This document shows, piece by piece, positions 1-8,361 of a stretch of DNA of 38,130 bases. Location: assembly GCA_009780575.1 (NCBI GenBank), contig WQZU01000011.1, positions 1 through 38,130 on the forward strand. Reading direction: 5' to 3'. A program made the position numbers and the translations under genes. The stretch comes from Candidatus Methanomicula labiotermitis. GTDB taxonomy: Archaea; Thermoplasmatota; Thermoplasmata; Methanomassiliicoccales; Methanomethylophilaceae. The notes under the pieces were generated by a model, which saw only the letters and a list, made by a program, of their open reading frames with translations, was not told the origin of the DNA and ran no database searches. Numbering within the stretch: position 1 is the stretch's first letter; each line of letters begins with the position of its first letter.

Positions 1-766
1 CACCAAGTCTGCAGCGTTTACACCCTGGACTACCGGGGTATCTAATCCCGTTTGCGCCCCAGGGCTTCGTTCCTCACCGTCGGATCCGTTCTAGCTAGAC
101 GCCTTCGCCACCGGTGGTCCTTCCAGGATTACAGGATTTTACCCCTACCCCAGAAGTACCTCTAGCCTCTCCCGGTCCCAAGTTCGGCAGTCTCCTCGGA
201 AGTCGGTCAGTTAAGCTGACCGATTTACCCAAGGATTTACCGAACCGGCTACGAACGTTTTAGACTCAATAATATCGACCACCACTCGGGCTGCGGGTAT
301 TACCGCGGCGGCTGGCACCCGTCTTACCCAGCCCTTATTCCTTCAGCTATCTATACTGAAGAAAAGCTAATACTCTGTACTAGCACTAGGAATTCCCTCA
401 TCGGGGTTACCCCCAGTGTGAAGTTTTCGCGACTGCTGCACCCCGTAGGGCCTGGACTCGTGTCTCAGAGTCCATCTCTGGGCTCCCTCTCTCAAGGCCC
501 ATACCCGTCATCGGCTAGTGGGTCCGTTACACCCACTACGACCTGATAGGCCGCAGACCAATCCTTAGGCGCCGGAACTTTGGACCATGAAGCATTCCAG
601 CATCCATGATCTATGGAGTATTATCCTCAGTTTTCCGAGATTATCCTCCTCCTAAGGGCATGTTATCCACGTGTTACTGAGCAGTCTGCCGAGTCCCGAA
701 GACTCTCGACTCGCATGTCTTAATCGAATTCCCATAGCGGTGGCCGCCGGCAGGATCAACCGGAGT
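1..766 (-). rRNA. 16S ribosomal RNA, 5' portion (partial)
   Basis: Read on the minus strand, the segment begins near 766 with the archaeal 16S 5' end (CCGGTTGATCCTGCCGG) and runs off the left edge. The left edge holds the complement of the conserved GGATTAGATACCC region (about E. coli position 790), so roughly the first half of the gene is here. The 515-region GTGCCAGCCGCCGCGGTAA-type motif is also recognisable around 296-320. No 23S or 5S gene is visible, but the downstream side lies outside the window. The exact mature 5' end is estimated from conservation. Confidence 0.97.
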
Positions 767-1091
767 CAAATCCTTTGACTTTTATCTATAACGTCTTGGA
801 TGAAATTGAAACTGGCAGTTTACCATGTTTCACCGTATGTCCCGTAAGCGGCACACTATAACTAATGTCCCGTCTAACGGAACATTCGTAGCATCGAACG
901 TCAGAGTTCAAGAGGCCACGCCGAAGCGGAGATCTTGACTCTCCATCAATCGCAAAACCATGTAACCGATTACCCATCAAAGAAGGGTCATGGTGTCCAT
1001 GTCGCGCATTCCTCGTATATCTGAGTAGTATATAATGATTTCTTATAGACATACTCCTTGGACATCCGAGAATGTATGGAATATCTACTGA

Positions 1092-1099
1092 TATATAAA
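1092..1099 (-). promoter_or_regulatory. TATA box of the 16S rRNA promoter
   Basis: The complement of 1092-1099 reads TTTATATA, a perfect archaeal TATA consensus on the 16S strand. Transcription would start near 1068, giving a leader of about 300 nt. A weaker AT-rich match (TATATACT, near 1028-1035) lies closer to the gene and could be a second promoter. Confidence 0.6.
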
Positions 1100-1328
1100 C
1101 ATTTGAACGCCGTTCGGAGTATGTTGGATTAACAGGTATTGTGAGCACTTATCTCAAAAGAGAATAACGGACGGTCGTTCGGCGCCGAAGGGAGTGAATA
1201 TTCTCGCCAGTCAATTGAAAAATTGAAAAAAGGCCTCAGACGAAACCGCTCGGATGAGACGTAATGAGCGGTTTCCCGCACGCAACATATACGGAACTCC
1301 GGCAACATCCCAACGGAGCGGCCGGAAT

Positions 1329-1345
1329 AACGGCGGAACGCCGTT
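1329..1345 (-). terminator. Possible hairpin terminator after the PH-like gene
   Basis: AACGGC and GCCGTT form a perfect 6-bp stem around a 5-nt loop, starting 16 nt past the stop of the minus-strand gene ending at 1362. It is weak evidence, since archaeal terminators depend mainly on T-runs. Confidence 0.25.
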
Positions 1346-1361
1346 TCATGTTTCCGTACCC

Positions 1362-1859
1362 TCAGAGCTGTGCTTTATCCTGATTGGTCCTCAGGACCAG
1401 TTTTATGGCGCTCTCGAACTCCAGCGGGTTCTTGGTGCTTACCAGGAATGATTTCCCGTCCTTGAGGTTGATGCGCATTCCTTTCTCCGCACCTGCGGCG
1501 ATGTAGCCCACTCCTTTCTTTCCGACCCTGTATCCCCATCCCCCGTAGTCCTTTAACGCGCTGTAGTCCTCCACTTCAACGGAAGCGATGTCCCTCAGCG
1601 GGATCGTGCGCCCTTTGAACATTCTTATGAATAAGGATTCATGCGTCAGCCTGATATTTATCTTGAGCAGAGCAGGGAGTAACGATAAGACCAAGATCAG
1701 CAGTATGAAGGGGATCATACTAGTCATCGAGATATCCATTACGATCATGACCACAGCAAAAACAGCTATTGACAACGCCATTGACACCAGTGTGAGCACG
1801 ATGGGCATTATCGTCAAACTCTCACTGTATAATTCTCCTCCTGAACTTCTTCCGCGCAT
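1362..1859 (-). CDS. Membrane protein with PH-like domain
   Basis: This is a 165-residue protein with two hydrophobic segments near the N terminus (about residues 18-40 and 46-65), followed by a soluble domain containing KGRTIPLRDIASVEVEDYS and a GGWGYR...GVGYIAAG stretch. That pattern is typical of small membrane proteins carrying a bacterial PH-like domain. Function unknown. An AT-rich TATA candidate lies just upstream (about 1876-1890). The start may be internal: an AGGAGGAG sequence sits inside the first ten codons, and a Met at codon 18 is an alternative. Similar membrane/PH-like proteins recur in this window (17574, 18290, 19922), suggesting an expanded local family. Confidence 0.65.
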   Translation of the reverse strand: MRGRSSGGELYSESLTIMPIVLTLVSMALSIAVFAVVMIVMDISMTSMIPFILLILVLSLLPALLKINIRLTHESLFIRMFKGRTIPLRDIASVEVEDYSALKDYGGWGYRVGKKGVGYIAAGAEKGMRINLKDGKSFLVSTKNPLEFESAIKLVLRTNQDKAQL

Positions 1860-2124
1860 GCGTTACGTATGTTATATTAAATATAAAAAAATCTTGGTGC
1901 GCGTTCAATATACACCTAGTACGGTCGTCTTAACACATCTTCCGATATGCTGCGGCTCGGCTGACGGTAAATCATTGCTGAGAACATTCCATATATTTCT
2001 TTCCGAAATTCTGTCTCCCGAACACCGAATCCCACTGAAAACCTGTAATCGAAGATAATCGCAGAACACATGAACGGATTGGTACTTGCAGACACTGTCC
2101 GCGGAACGGCGGATGACATGAGTG

Positions 2125-2133
2125 TTTTATATA
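2125..2133 (+). promoter_or_regulatory. TATA box for the MNT/HEPN pair
   Basis: TTTTATATA ends 28 nt before the ATG at 2161. The inferred start near 2156 makes 2161 the best start codon and the mRNA nearly leaderless. Upstream Mets at 2149 and 2152 would precede the transcript start. Confidence 0.6.
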
Positions 2134-2160
2134 CCCTTTACCATAGGAATGATGAACAAC

Positions 2161-2478
2161 ATGTTTGACTACGCTGAGGCTGAAAGGGTCATTCAGATGG
2201 CTAAAGATAAGATAGACCCGATACTCATGATTGTGTTCGGTTCCGTTGCCAACGGAACAGCGAACGATGACAGTGATTTAGACCTCGTCCTCGTCAAAGA
2301 ATCCAATGAGAACAGACTTATTCGCAGCGCAAAGGCGAGATTGGCGCTCAAAGGTTCCAAGGTTCCGATAGACATAATCGTATATACTCCCGAAGAATTC
2401 GAAATGAGGCTTACCAGTAAATATTCACTTCCGTACGAAGCGTTGGCAACCGGGAGGATAGTCCATGGCTCGATATGA
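2161..2478 (+). CDS. MNT-domain nucleotidyltransferase (antitoxin-like)
   Basis: A small protein of the minimal nucleotidyltransferase family (DNA polymerase beta superfamily). It shows GSVANGTANDDSDLDLVLV: the GS motif followed by the D-x-D metal-binding pair, with a third acidic candidate in the PIDIIVY strand. Such proteins pair with HEPN partners, and in characterised type VII systems the MNT protein adds AMP to the HEPN toxin. Here the HEPN gene follows directly with a 14-nt overlap. The open frame extends to 2122, but the TATA box at 2125-2133 argues for the start at 2161 (105 residues). Role as antitoxin is inferred from the family and the pairing. Confidence 0.85.
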   Translation: MFDYAEAERVIQMAKDKIDPILMIVFGSVANGTANDDSDLDLVLVKESNENRLIRSAKARLALKGSKVPIDIIVYTPEEFEMRLTSKYSLPYEALATGRIVHGSI

Positions 2479-2848
2479 TGACATTGAGATGCTTGAACTC
2501 AGGGCTGCCGATGATTTGTTAGGTGCCAAGGTGCTTCTCGACAGCTCTCATGAACTCCCCGCGCTTATCGGTTTTCATTTACAGCAGTTCGTTGAAAAGA
2601 AGATGAAAATAAGCTTGCAGAAACGCGATATCGATTATCCTAAGACTCACGACCTTTCAATGCTCTTGGAACTGTTTCCGCAGGAAAATATAAACGAGGA
2701 TGATGAGATTTTTGCACAGATCCTATCACAGTTTGCAGTAAACACAAGATATGGAGAATGTATCGAACTTCCGTGGGACGGCCAAGAGATGCTGGAAAAA
2801 GCTAAAGAATTCGTGGAAAAGATGGAAACATTATGGGAAAGTTCGTGA
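2465..2848 (+). CDS. HEPN-domain protein paired with MNT
   Basis: A 127-residue, mostly helical protein resembling the HEPN family: an N-terminal helix with LRAADDLLGAKVLL, a central FHLQQFVEKKMK helix, and a later VNTRYGE segment. It lacks the R-x4-H-x-Y RNase motif that the two HepT-like proteins at 11769 and 12654 carry, so it belongs to the other HEPN subfamily, in which ribonuclease activity is uncertain. It overlaps the MNT gene by 14 nt and is surely co-translated with it. It may be a toxin, or a substrate-binding partner of the nucleotidyltransferase. Confidence 0.8.
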   Translation: MARYDDIEMLELRAADDLLGAKVLLDSSHELPALIGFHLQQFVEKKMKISLQKRDIDYPKTHDLSMLLELFPQENINEDDEIFAQILSQFAVNTRYGECIELPWDGQEMLEKAKEFVEKMETLWESS

Positions 2849-2924
2849 GTTCTTCAGACTTCGTACCGGAAATGTCGAATTCCGGAATGAGAGTATGATT
2901 TCCTCGGGTTCGAAAACAATTATT

Positions 2925-2945
2925 ACGGATATCACCATTATCCGT
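2925..2945. promoter_or_regulatory. Inverted repeat abutting the peroxiredoxin-like start codon
   Basis: ACGGATA and TATCCGT form a perfect 7-bp inverted repeat around a 7-nt spacer, ending one base before the ATG at 2947. The AT-rich stretch just before it (about 2917-2924) could be the TATA element of a leaderless gene, which would put the repeat between TATA and start, a usual place for an archaeal repressor site. Confidence 0.4.
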
Positions 2946-2946
2946 T

Positions 2947-3429
2947 ATGTTGCCGGACACCGAACTGCATATAGGAGACACCGCACCGGATTTCATGATG
3001 CCTTCCGTTGACCGGGACGAATTCCATTTATACGGAGAACTTGAGAATGGTCCGATACTTTTGAACTTCTACGTCGGCGATTTCGGCATAAACTGCACAA
3101 TGTATATGATGAAGATGATAGAACTCGCCCCCGAATTCGGTGCTGCCGGGATCCGTGTGTTCCCGATAAATCCCGACGGCCTTGAAAGTCATAAATTGTT
3201 CAGAGAGCGTATAGGTTCACCGTACGATCACATACTGGATAAAGGGCAGGAGGTCAGTAAGGCATACGGAGCGATCATCAAGGAATCCGACATCGTGAAA
3301 GGATTCACGAACAGGGAGTTCTTTTTCATCGGAACCGACAGACGGATAAAATACATCTGGCGCGCACCGGTGCCGAAGATACTTCCCGATACGGACGAGA
3401 TCCTGGCAAAACTGAAGGATATCATCTGA
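2947..3429 (+). CDS. Peroxiredoxin-like (AhpC/TSA family) protein with degenerate active site
   Basis: A 160-residue thioredoxin-fold protein of the AhpC/TSA type. It begins with the usual GDTAPDF motif, continues LLNFYVGDFGINC (Cys50 in the peroxidatic position), and has the conserved NREFFFIGTDRRIKYIW strand pair near the C terminus. Canonical peroxiredoxins carry P-x-x-x-T-x-x-C; here the Pro is Val43 and the Thr is Gly47, while the Cys and the later Arg remain. Activity on peroxides is therefore doubtful. No second resolving Cys is evident. Its 3' end overlaps the convergent dph6 gene by 8 nt. Confidence 0.8.
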   Translation: MLPDTELHIGDTAPDFMMPSVDRDEFHLYGELENGPILLNFYVGDFGINCTMYMMKMIELAPEFGAAGIRVFPINPDGLESHKLFRERIGSPYDHILDKGQEVSKAYGAIIKESDIVKGFTNREFFFIGTDRRIKYIWRAPVPKILPDTDEILAKLKDII

Positions 3430-4096
3430 CCTTCTTCACAAGGCTGCATCTTTTCACATTTAGCGTCCCGGATCTTCCGTTCCACTCTTTTTCGTATTCC
3501 TCGGGGATCAGTTTTGACGATTGCATCGGAGAGTCCAGCGTCAGCGTCTCGAATTCTCCTCCTTCTCCTATTATGCTGATCCTGTTCTTCGATCTGATCT
3601 TTTTCAGGTCTTCATAGGAATCGCATACGTTCCTTCCCAACCAGCTGTCATCGAGTCCGTCTGCGAACACGCCGACTATGATCGACGATATCTCCGAATC
3701 GATGAGCTCATTCATCACGGTGTCCTGATCCTTTCTCCACAACGGTGCGATGCATATTATTCCGAGATCGTCGCATACACTGTTTATGCGGTCCCATTGA
3801 TAGTCCGACCACACTGCACCCATTACGATCCCTTTCACATCGAGTCCGGTCAGCGCATCCCTGAGCGCACGCATATCATCATTTTCGCTGCCGTCCGTGA
3901 AAGCTGTCACGATTTCCTTCCCCATGGCTTCCGCCAGCAGCGGGACCATGTTCATGTTCGGAACATGGAATATCATCGAATCCTCGTGTTTCGGGATTAT
4001 GTTAACTATCGTGTTCACCGTATGACCCGTCTGCTCCGCCGTATACATCGCAAGCGTTGAATCCTTGCCGCCGGAGTAAAGGGCCGCTAACTTCAT
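3422..4096 (-). CDS. dph6: Diphthine-ammonia ligase
   Basis: A 224-residue ATP pyrophosphatase that amidates diphthine on elongation factor 2, the last step of diphthamide synthesis. The N terminus has the PP-loop YSGGKDSTLA, the middle has GAVWSDYQWDRI, and the C terminus has the family hallmark GEGGEFETLTLDSP. Length matches archaeal DPH6. It runs convergently to the peroxiredoxin-like gene and divergently from rpiA, with about 100 nt holding both promoters. Confidence 0.93.
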   Translation of the reverse strand: MKLAALYSGGKDSTLAMYTAEQTGHTVNTIVNIIPKHEDSMIFHVPNMNMVPLLAEAMGKEIVTAFTDGSENDDMRALRDALTGLDVKGIVMGAVWSDYQWDRINSVCDDLGIICIAPLWRKDQDTVMNELIDSEISSIIVGVFADGLDDSWLGRNVCDSYEDLKKIRSKNRISIIGEGGEFETLTLDSPMQSSKLIPEEYEKEWNGRSGTLNVKRCSLVKKVR

Positions 4097-4187
4097 GTTT
4101 AGTTATACAGGTTCGTGATTTAATCTGTTGCGTTTACGCCGCAATACGCATATCGTAAGGTCTTCACACACGCAATGATGTTAAGGA

Positions 4188-4193
4188 TTATAT
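4188..4193 (+). promoter_or_regulatory. TATA-like element of rpiA
   Basis: TTATAT lies about 40 nt before the ATG at 4231. The predicted start near 4215 would exclude the upstream in-frame ATGs (4201, 4213) and give a 16-nt leader containing a GGGGAAAGG purine run as ribosome-binding site. Confidence 0.4.
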
Positions 4194-4230
4194 CATTGAA
4201 ATGACAATTCGGATGGGGAAAGGTACGCAG

Positions 4231-4911
4231 ATGACGGATGACCTCAAAAGGATTGCAGCCGAGAAAGCGGTGGATGATTTTGTGAAAGACGGTATGACGG
4301 TCGGCCTCGGTACCGGTTCCACCGCGTATCATGCGATAAGACGCGTCGGCGAACTTGTGAACAAAGGATTCAAACTTAAATGCGTCGCAACCTCTCTGCA
4401 GACTGAGAACATAGCAGAGGAATGCGGCATCACCGTCGTTGACCTTGACGAAGTGGATCAAATTGACGTTACCATAGACGGTGCGGACGAGGTTGACCCG
4501 GACATGCAGCTGATAAAAGGATTGGGCGGTGCATTACTGAGAGAGAAGATCGTTGCCGCATCGACCGCGTTCGAGGTCATAGTCGTTGATGAATCGAAAC
4601 TTGTTGAAAAACTGGGAACTAAAAGCCCTCTTCCCGTTGAAGTTCTGAAGTTTGGTCATCTGAAGACCAAAAAAGCGCTGGAACGACAGGGATGCATCGC
4701 GGTTCTGCGTGTAAAGGACGATAAAACGTTCGTCACCGACAACGGCAATTACGTCTATGACTGTAAATTCAGCGGAATAGACAATCCGTTCTTCCTTGAA
4801 TCCAGGATAAACGTCATACCCGGAGTTGTTGACAACGGGTTGTTCCTGAACACGGCCGCCGCTGTTATAGTGTCATCGGCGGACGGGAACGTCAGAGTGA
4901 TGAATCGCTGA
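4231..4911 (+). CDS. rpiA: Ribose-5-phosphate isomerase A
   Basis: A 226-residue cytosolic enzyme interconverting ribose 5-phosphate and ribulose 5-phosphate; in methanogens it supplies ribose for nucleotides. Signature motifs are all present: GLGTGSTAYHAI, the DGADEVDP active-site loop, and KGLGGALLREKI, followed by VVDESK and the PLPVEV segment. The open frame extends 10 codons upstream to 4201; I prefer 4231 because of the TATA position, the purine-rich leader and the usual family length. Confidence 0.95.
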   Translation: MTDDLKRIAAEKAVDDFVKDGMTVGLGTGSTAYHAIRRVGELVNKGFKLKCVATSLQTENIAEECGITVVDLDEVDQIDVTIDGADEVDPDMQLIKGLGGALLREKIVAASTAFEVIVVDESKLVEKLGTKSPLPVEVLKFGHLKTKKALERQGCIAVLRVKDDKTFVTDNGNYVYDCKFSGIDNPFFLESRINVIPGVVDNGLFLNTAAAVIVSSADGNVRVMNR

Positions 4912-4936
4912 CGACAACTATGTTCCGGATTCGTTA

Positions 4937-7030
4937 TCACAGCCTGATGCATCTGTATGTTCCGTCGGGGAACATACCGTCAAGGGGAACGCACGAGAAA
5001 AGGAACACCTGCTGATCCTTGGCGAATTCGAGTAACGCTCCGCAGGCCGCTTTCTTCCTTTCCGTGTCGAAACGCACAAGGACGTCGTCGAGGATCATCG
5101 GCAGACGTTCGGATCCCATGTTCTTAGCCACGGCCATCTTTATTGACAGATACACTTGATCGCTCAGGCCGCTGCTCCATTGTTTTGATGTCTTGTATCC
5201 GGACGCGTCCCGTATGTTTATCCCTTCCAGTCTGGGATCGACATCCAGAGTATAACGGCCGCGGGTCATCATTCCCAGGTATCTGTTCGCAATTTTTATG
5301 ACTGAGGGCTGCATGCTCGCGTAGAGTTCCCCGCATGCGCGGTCTATCAATTGTTTCTGTAACGAGAGTACGCCCCATTCTTTTATTTTGTCCGCGAGTT
5401 CCGTTTCCTTCGCGTCTTTTTCCGCCAGCAACAGATTCAAACGATCGTCTGACCGAAGGCTGTCGAGCTTGGCCTTCAGTTCTCCCCGTCTGACCTTCAT
5501 ATCCGTTATCCCGTGGTCCGTCTGCGGGACGCTTGGTTCGGTGCCGAGTTCCCGTACCAATGACTCATATTCCATTCCGGCGGAGAGTTCCGCGCTTTTT
5601 TTGAGAGTGCCGATCGTTTTATCGATCTCCGTGAGCGTTTTCCGATCGGCCTTCGTTCTCTCGAAATTTTCCTTTCCGCCGTATTCCCCCTCGATCGCGT
5701 GAAGTTCTTCTTTCTTTGATGTGATCTCGACGATCATTTCCGTTCTCATTTTATGGTTGGCGATCCTGACGGCGTTGTTGTCGATCATTTTCCTGAGCGA
5801 ACGGAGCGTTTCTTCCGCGGCTGTGATCGTTCCGGTGCTGATCGGTACGGCTTCCGTTCCCGATGCTATACATTCGGCCGTGTTTGTTTCACGGTTATTG
5901 TATATCCTGTCGCGTGACCTCCTTTTTAACAACAGTACCGCACCCGCCACCAGCGCAGCACCTGCGGCAGCCGCCGCTGTGATGAATATGCTTGCCGCGA
6001 ATGATATCCCCGCAGCGATGAAAAGCATCAGCGGCATTGTTTTTTCCGCATTCGTATTCCGACGGACCGCAGACGCGCCGTCTTTAGCTCCGGAACCGGG
6101 AATATCATTACTTGCCTTTCCGTTCAGGATCGCCGTCAGTTCGCGCTCCGTTCCCATTATCTTTGATATCTCATCATCGGTCAGCGGCGGTGTGCCGTCC
6201 ATCCTCTCAATTCTTTCTTCCAGCGATCCTATGTAACTGCATAATCTCGCGTGAGCATTCATTTCCTCTTCCGTCAGGGCGTACGCATATTCCGTTTCCT
6301 TCCTTCTTTCGGAATACTTGTTTATTGCGTCAACATTCACCTTTTGCGATTCCAGTATGCTCCTGCGGTTCCGCTCTTCATTCGTTCTCAATTGATCCAG
6401 TTCCGCGGATTCCGTACTTTTGATGAGGGCGTTCATTTCCTCAACGGTATTGTCGTATTCATCGCTCTGCCTTCTTAAAGAATATATTTCATTGCCGATC
6501 TCCCCGATCTCCTTCCTGAGCGAATACACCGGGTTCTTCGGTGTTATCCTGTCCTCGTTCATGATGTCCGTTCCGGATCTTTCGATGTTCTTCAGTACGA
6601 ACGGTACGGCTTCTCCTCCCGGAACCGTAAGGAAACGGTTGCGTATGTTCCCCGATGATATCGCCTCGGCGTTTTCCAGATCGCCGAGGTCCATGGCGAA
6701 CACCGCGTTGTATGTTTCCGAGTCCATTGAGAACATTTTTCCGGGAAGATCCTTTTTGTTGATTTCGGAAACCTCTTTACCGTTCCTCAGAAGCACCAGT
6801 TCCTCACCCGAATCCGTCTGCAGTTCCGCGGAACCGGAATCGTTCTTCGTCTGCTCCGGATAATTCTTGCGTTTATTCGAAGGGAACATGGTGCTGCGCA
6901 TGAACTCCATCATCGTTGTTTTGCCGCTCTCGTTGCTGCCTGTGATCACTATCAGACCTTCCGGCAGGTCGTCGAACACACGATCGGTAAGCTTGCCGAA
7001 TGATCTTATTCTCAAAGCTTTCACTTTCAT
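4937..7030 (-). CDS. YhaN-type AAA ATPase (SbcC/Rad50-like) with membrane hairpin
   Basis: A 697-residue Rad50/SbcC-like ATPase. The N terminus has Walker A GSNESGKTT (residues 31-39). Coiled-coil segments flank a central hydrophobic hairpin (about residues 328-370, rich in Ala, Ile and Phe). The C terminus has an ABC-type signature SSGLSDQVYLSIKMA and Walker B LPMILDDVLVRFD. There is no CxxC zinc hook. A mid-coil transmembrane hairpin is the arrangement of bacterial YhaN-type proteins rather than of Rad50. Its start overlaps the stop of the upstream nuclease gene by 4 nt (ATGA), so the two are one operon and probably one complex in DNA end processing at the membrane. Confidence 0.85.
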   Translation of the reverse strand: MKVKALRIRSFGKLTDRVFDDLPEGLIVITGSNESGKTTMMEFMRSTMFPSNKRKNYPEQTKNDSGSAELQTDSGEELVLLRNGKEVSEINKKDLPGKMFSMDSETYNAVFAMDLGDLENAEAISSGNIRNRFLTVPGGEAVPFVLKNIERSGTDIMNEDRITPKNPVYSLRKEIGEIGNEIYSLRRQSDEYDNTVEEMNALIKSTESAELDQLRTNEERNRRSILESQKVNVDAINKYSERRKETEYAYALTEEEMNAHARLCSYIGSLEERIERMDGTPPLTDDEISKIMGTERELTAILNGKASNDIPGSGAKDGASAVRRNTNAEKTMPLMLFIAAGISFAASIFITAAAAAGAALVAGAVLLLKRRSRDRIYNNRETNTAECIASGTEAVPISTGTITAAEETLRSLRKMIDNNAVRIANHKMRTEMIVEITSKKEELHAIEGEYGGKENFERTKADRKTLTEIDKTIGTLKKSAELSAGMEYESLVRELGTEPSVPQTDHGITDMKVRRGELKAKLDSLRSDDRLNLLLAEKDAKETELADKIKEWGVLSLQKQLIDRACGELYASMQPSVIKIANRYLGMMTRGRYTLDVDPRLEGINIRDASGYKTSKQWSSGLSDQVYLSIKMAVAKNMGSERLPMILDDVLVRFDTERKKAACGALLEFAKDQQVFLFSCVPLDGMFPDGTYRCIRL

Positions 7031-8223
7031 GTGCTGTCTCCGGTGAGTTTTCCGAGAATAGATGCCAGTGCATCATTTACCATATCTTTCAGTTCGGTTT
7101 CGCTCATATCTTCGAACACTTTCCTTATCTCCGGCGATTGCGATGCTTTCGTTGCGCATATCGCTGAGATGAGCGTCTTCTTATCCGATCCGGACATGAT
7201 GTCCGCTTCCCTTATGACGGCGGATACGAAATCTCCGGTGTTCCTTCTGGCGTTTATGTCGATGTTGGGCATCGAATTCACTTCGATATCGACCACTCTG
7301 CATCCTTTGCGGTCTTCCACCGCCCTTATGATATCTTTCCGTTCAAAACGTATCATCCTGTCCAGGTCGCCGCGTCCGGTTATCTTCAGTTTTACCAGTT
7401 CTCCGGGACCTATATCCGGAAGGTGTCCGATCAGTGAATTGATATCCTTTCCGGTTATGTCCAGCTCCGCCTCCGACCACATTATTTCGTGTGTGGCGAA
7501 AAATTCAATGTTCGCTACTTTCCCGCCGCTTACCGTGACCAAATACGCTCCTTTCCTTCCTGTTTCCTTGGTGTTCCTGCCCTGCGTGTTTCCCGGATAG
7601 ACGACATGAGGATATTCGTGCACAATGCTGCGCTTATGTATGTGGCCGAGCGCCCAGTAGTCTATGTTCTTCGTCAGCAGATCGTTCAGCCTGCAGGGCG
7701 CATATCTTTTTCCTTCCGACACCGCGTCCAGATCGCAATGCACCGCCGCTATTGAGAACGGTCCCGTTCCGGTGATCCCGTCGGTAAGGTCGCGTCCTTC
7801 TTCCTTCGCGCCGTGGCTTACGCCGATCACGTTGGTAAGTTTGTTCTCCCCGTCCGGGTACGGTATGTTCACCGGCGTATCCGGAAAGACGACGGCGTTC
7901 CCGGGAAGAGGTATGCTGTTCTCCCAGCTTCTTCTGTGATCGTGGTTGCCGTACGCTATGTAGCATCTTATGCCCGCCCGCTTAACAGCCTCGGCGAAAC
8001 GGTGTCTCGATCCCGGCGTTATGTTCTCGCTGTCGAATATGTCGCCCGAGAATATTATGAAGTCCGCATTCTCCGTGATGGCTTTGTCAACGATCCTGTC
8101 AAGCGCGGCGAACGGTGCTTCCGCCATCCTTTTACCGAGTTCACGGTCGAACGACGACACTTTTTTGAAAGGGGCGCCCAAATGAAGATCGGAGCAATGG
8201 ATGAACTTGAAATCGATTCCCAT
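7027..8223 (-). CDS. YhaO/SbcD-like metallophosphoesterase exonuclease
   Basis: A 398-residue calcineurin-like phosphoesterase of the Mre11/SbcD family. Metal-binding motifs in order: HCSDLHLG (residue 9 on), SGDIFDS (about 59), YGNHDH (about 94), VHCDLD, and LGHIHKR. The C-terminal third would form the capping and ATPase-binding region. It is the first gene of the pair with the YhaN-type ATPase. A TATA-like AT-rich stretch (about 8245-8256) sits one promoter distance before the ATG, suggesting a leaderless mRNA divergent from the ribosomal operon. Confidence 0.9.
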   Translation of the reverse strand: MGIDFKFIHCSDLHLGAPFKKVSSFDRELGKRMAEAPFAALDRIVDKAITENADFIIFSGDIFDSENITPGSRHRFAEAVKRAGIRCYIAYGNHDHRRSWENSIPLPGNAVVFPDTPVNIPYPDGENKLTNVIGVSHGAKEEGRDLTDGITGTGPFSIAAVHCDLDAVSEGKRYAPCRLNDLLTKNIDYWALGHIHKRSIVHEYPHVVYPGNTQGRNTKETGRKGAYLVTVSGGKVANIEFFATHEIMWSEAELDITGKDINSLIGHLPDIGPGELVKLKITGRGDLDRMIRFERKDIIRAVEDRKGCRVVDIEVNSMPNIDINARRNTGDFVSAVIREADIMSGSDKKTLISAICATKASQSPEIRKVFEDMSETELKDMVNDALASILGKLTGDST

Positions 8224-8305
8224 CGCCTTCGGAATGTTATGCGGCCATATTATTATATCCCACGGGCGATGCGCGTGCGTTCCGTTCGCCGGCTACAGAG
8301 TGGTT

Positions 8306-8313
8306 TTTATATA
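8306..8313 (+). promoter_or_regulatory. TATA box of the ribosomal/translation operon
   Basis: A perfect TTTATATA, placing transcription start near 8336. The leader then holds GGGGTGA (8347-8353), a Shine-Dalgarno sequence about 8 nt before the L44e ATG. The promoter drives five tightly packed genes to 10512. Confidence 0.75.
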
Positions 8314-8361
8314 ACATCGCTATTAGTGCAAACCTGTTCCCTTGTAGGGGTGAATGATAAA

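Larger units (their letters stand above)
767..1361 (-). other. 16S rRNA leader and upstream non-coding region
   Basis: This stretch of about 600 nt has no convincing gene. The part next to the 16S gene should be transcribed as its leader. It is rich in short hairpins: 864-886 has arms AATGT and ACATT around CCGT/ACGG, and 908-938 has arms TCAAGA and TCTTGA closing a CGC-CGAA-GCG inner stem. These probably belong to the pre-rRNA folding and processing region. The bulge-helix-bulge partner strand would lie beyond the left edge. A 120-codon open frame at 786-1148 has no recognisable protein features. Further upstream, 1243-1274 is an inverted repeat (AAACCGCTC/GAGCGGTTT). Confidence 0.6.

Noticed and set aside
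786-1148. 120-codon frame upstream of 16S
   Set aside because: It lies in the rRNA leader and promoter, spans hairpins and the TATA box, and has no protein-like motif.
7813-8361. N-terminal extension of L44e to 7813
   Set aside because: The extension runs antisense through the nuclease gene; TATA box, ribosome-binding site and family N terminus all point to 8362.
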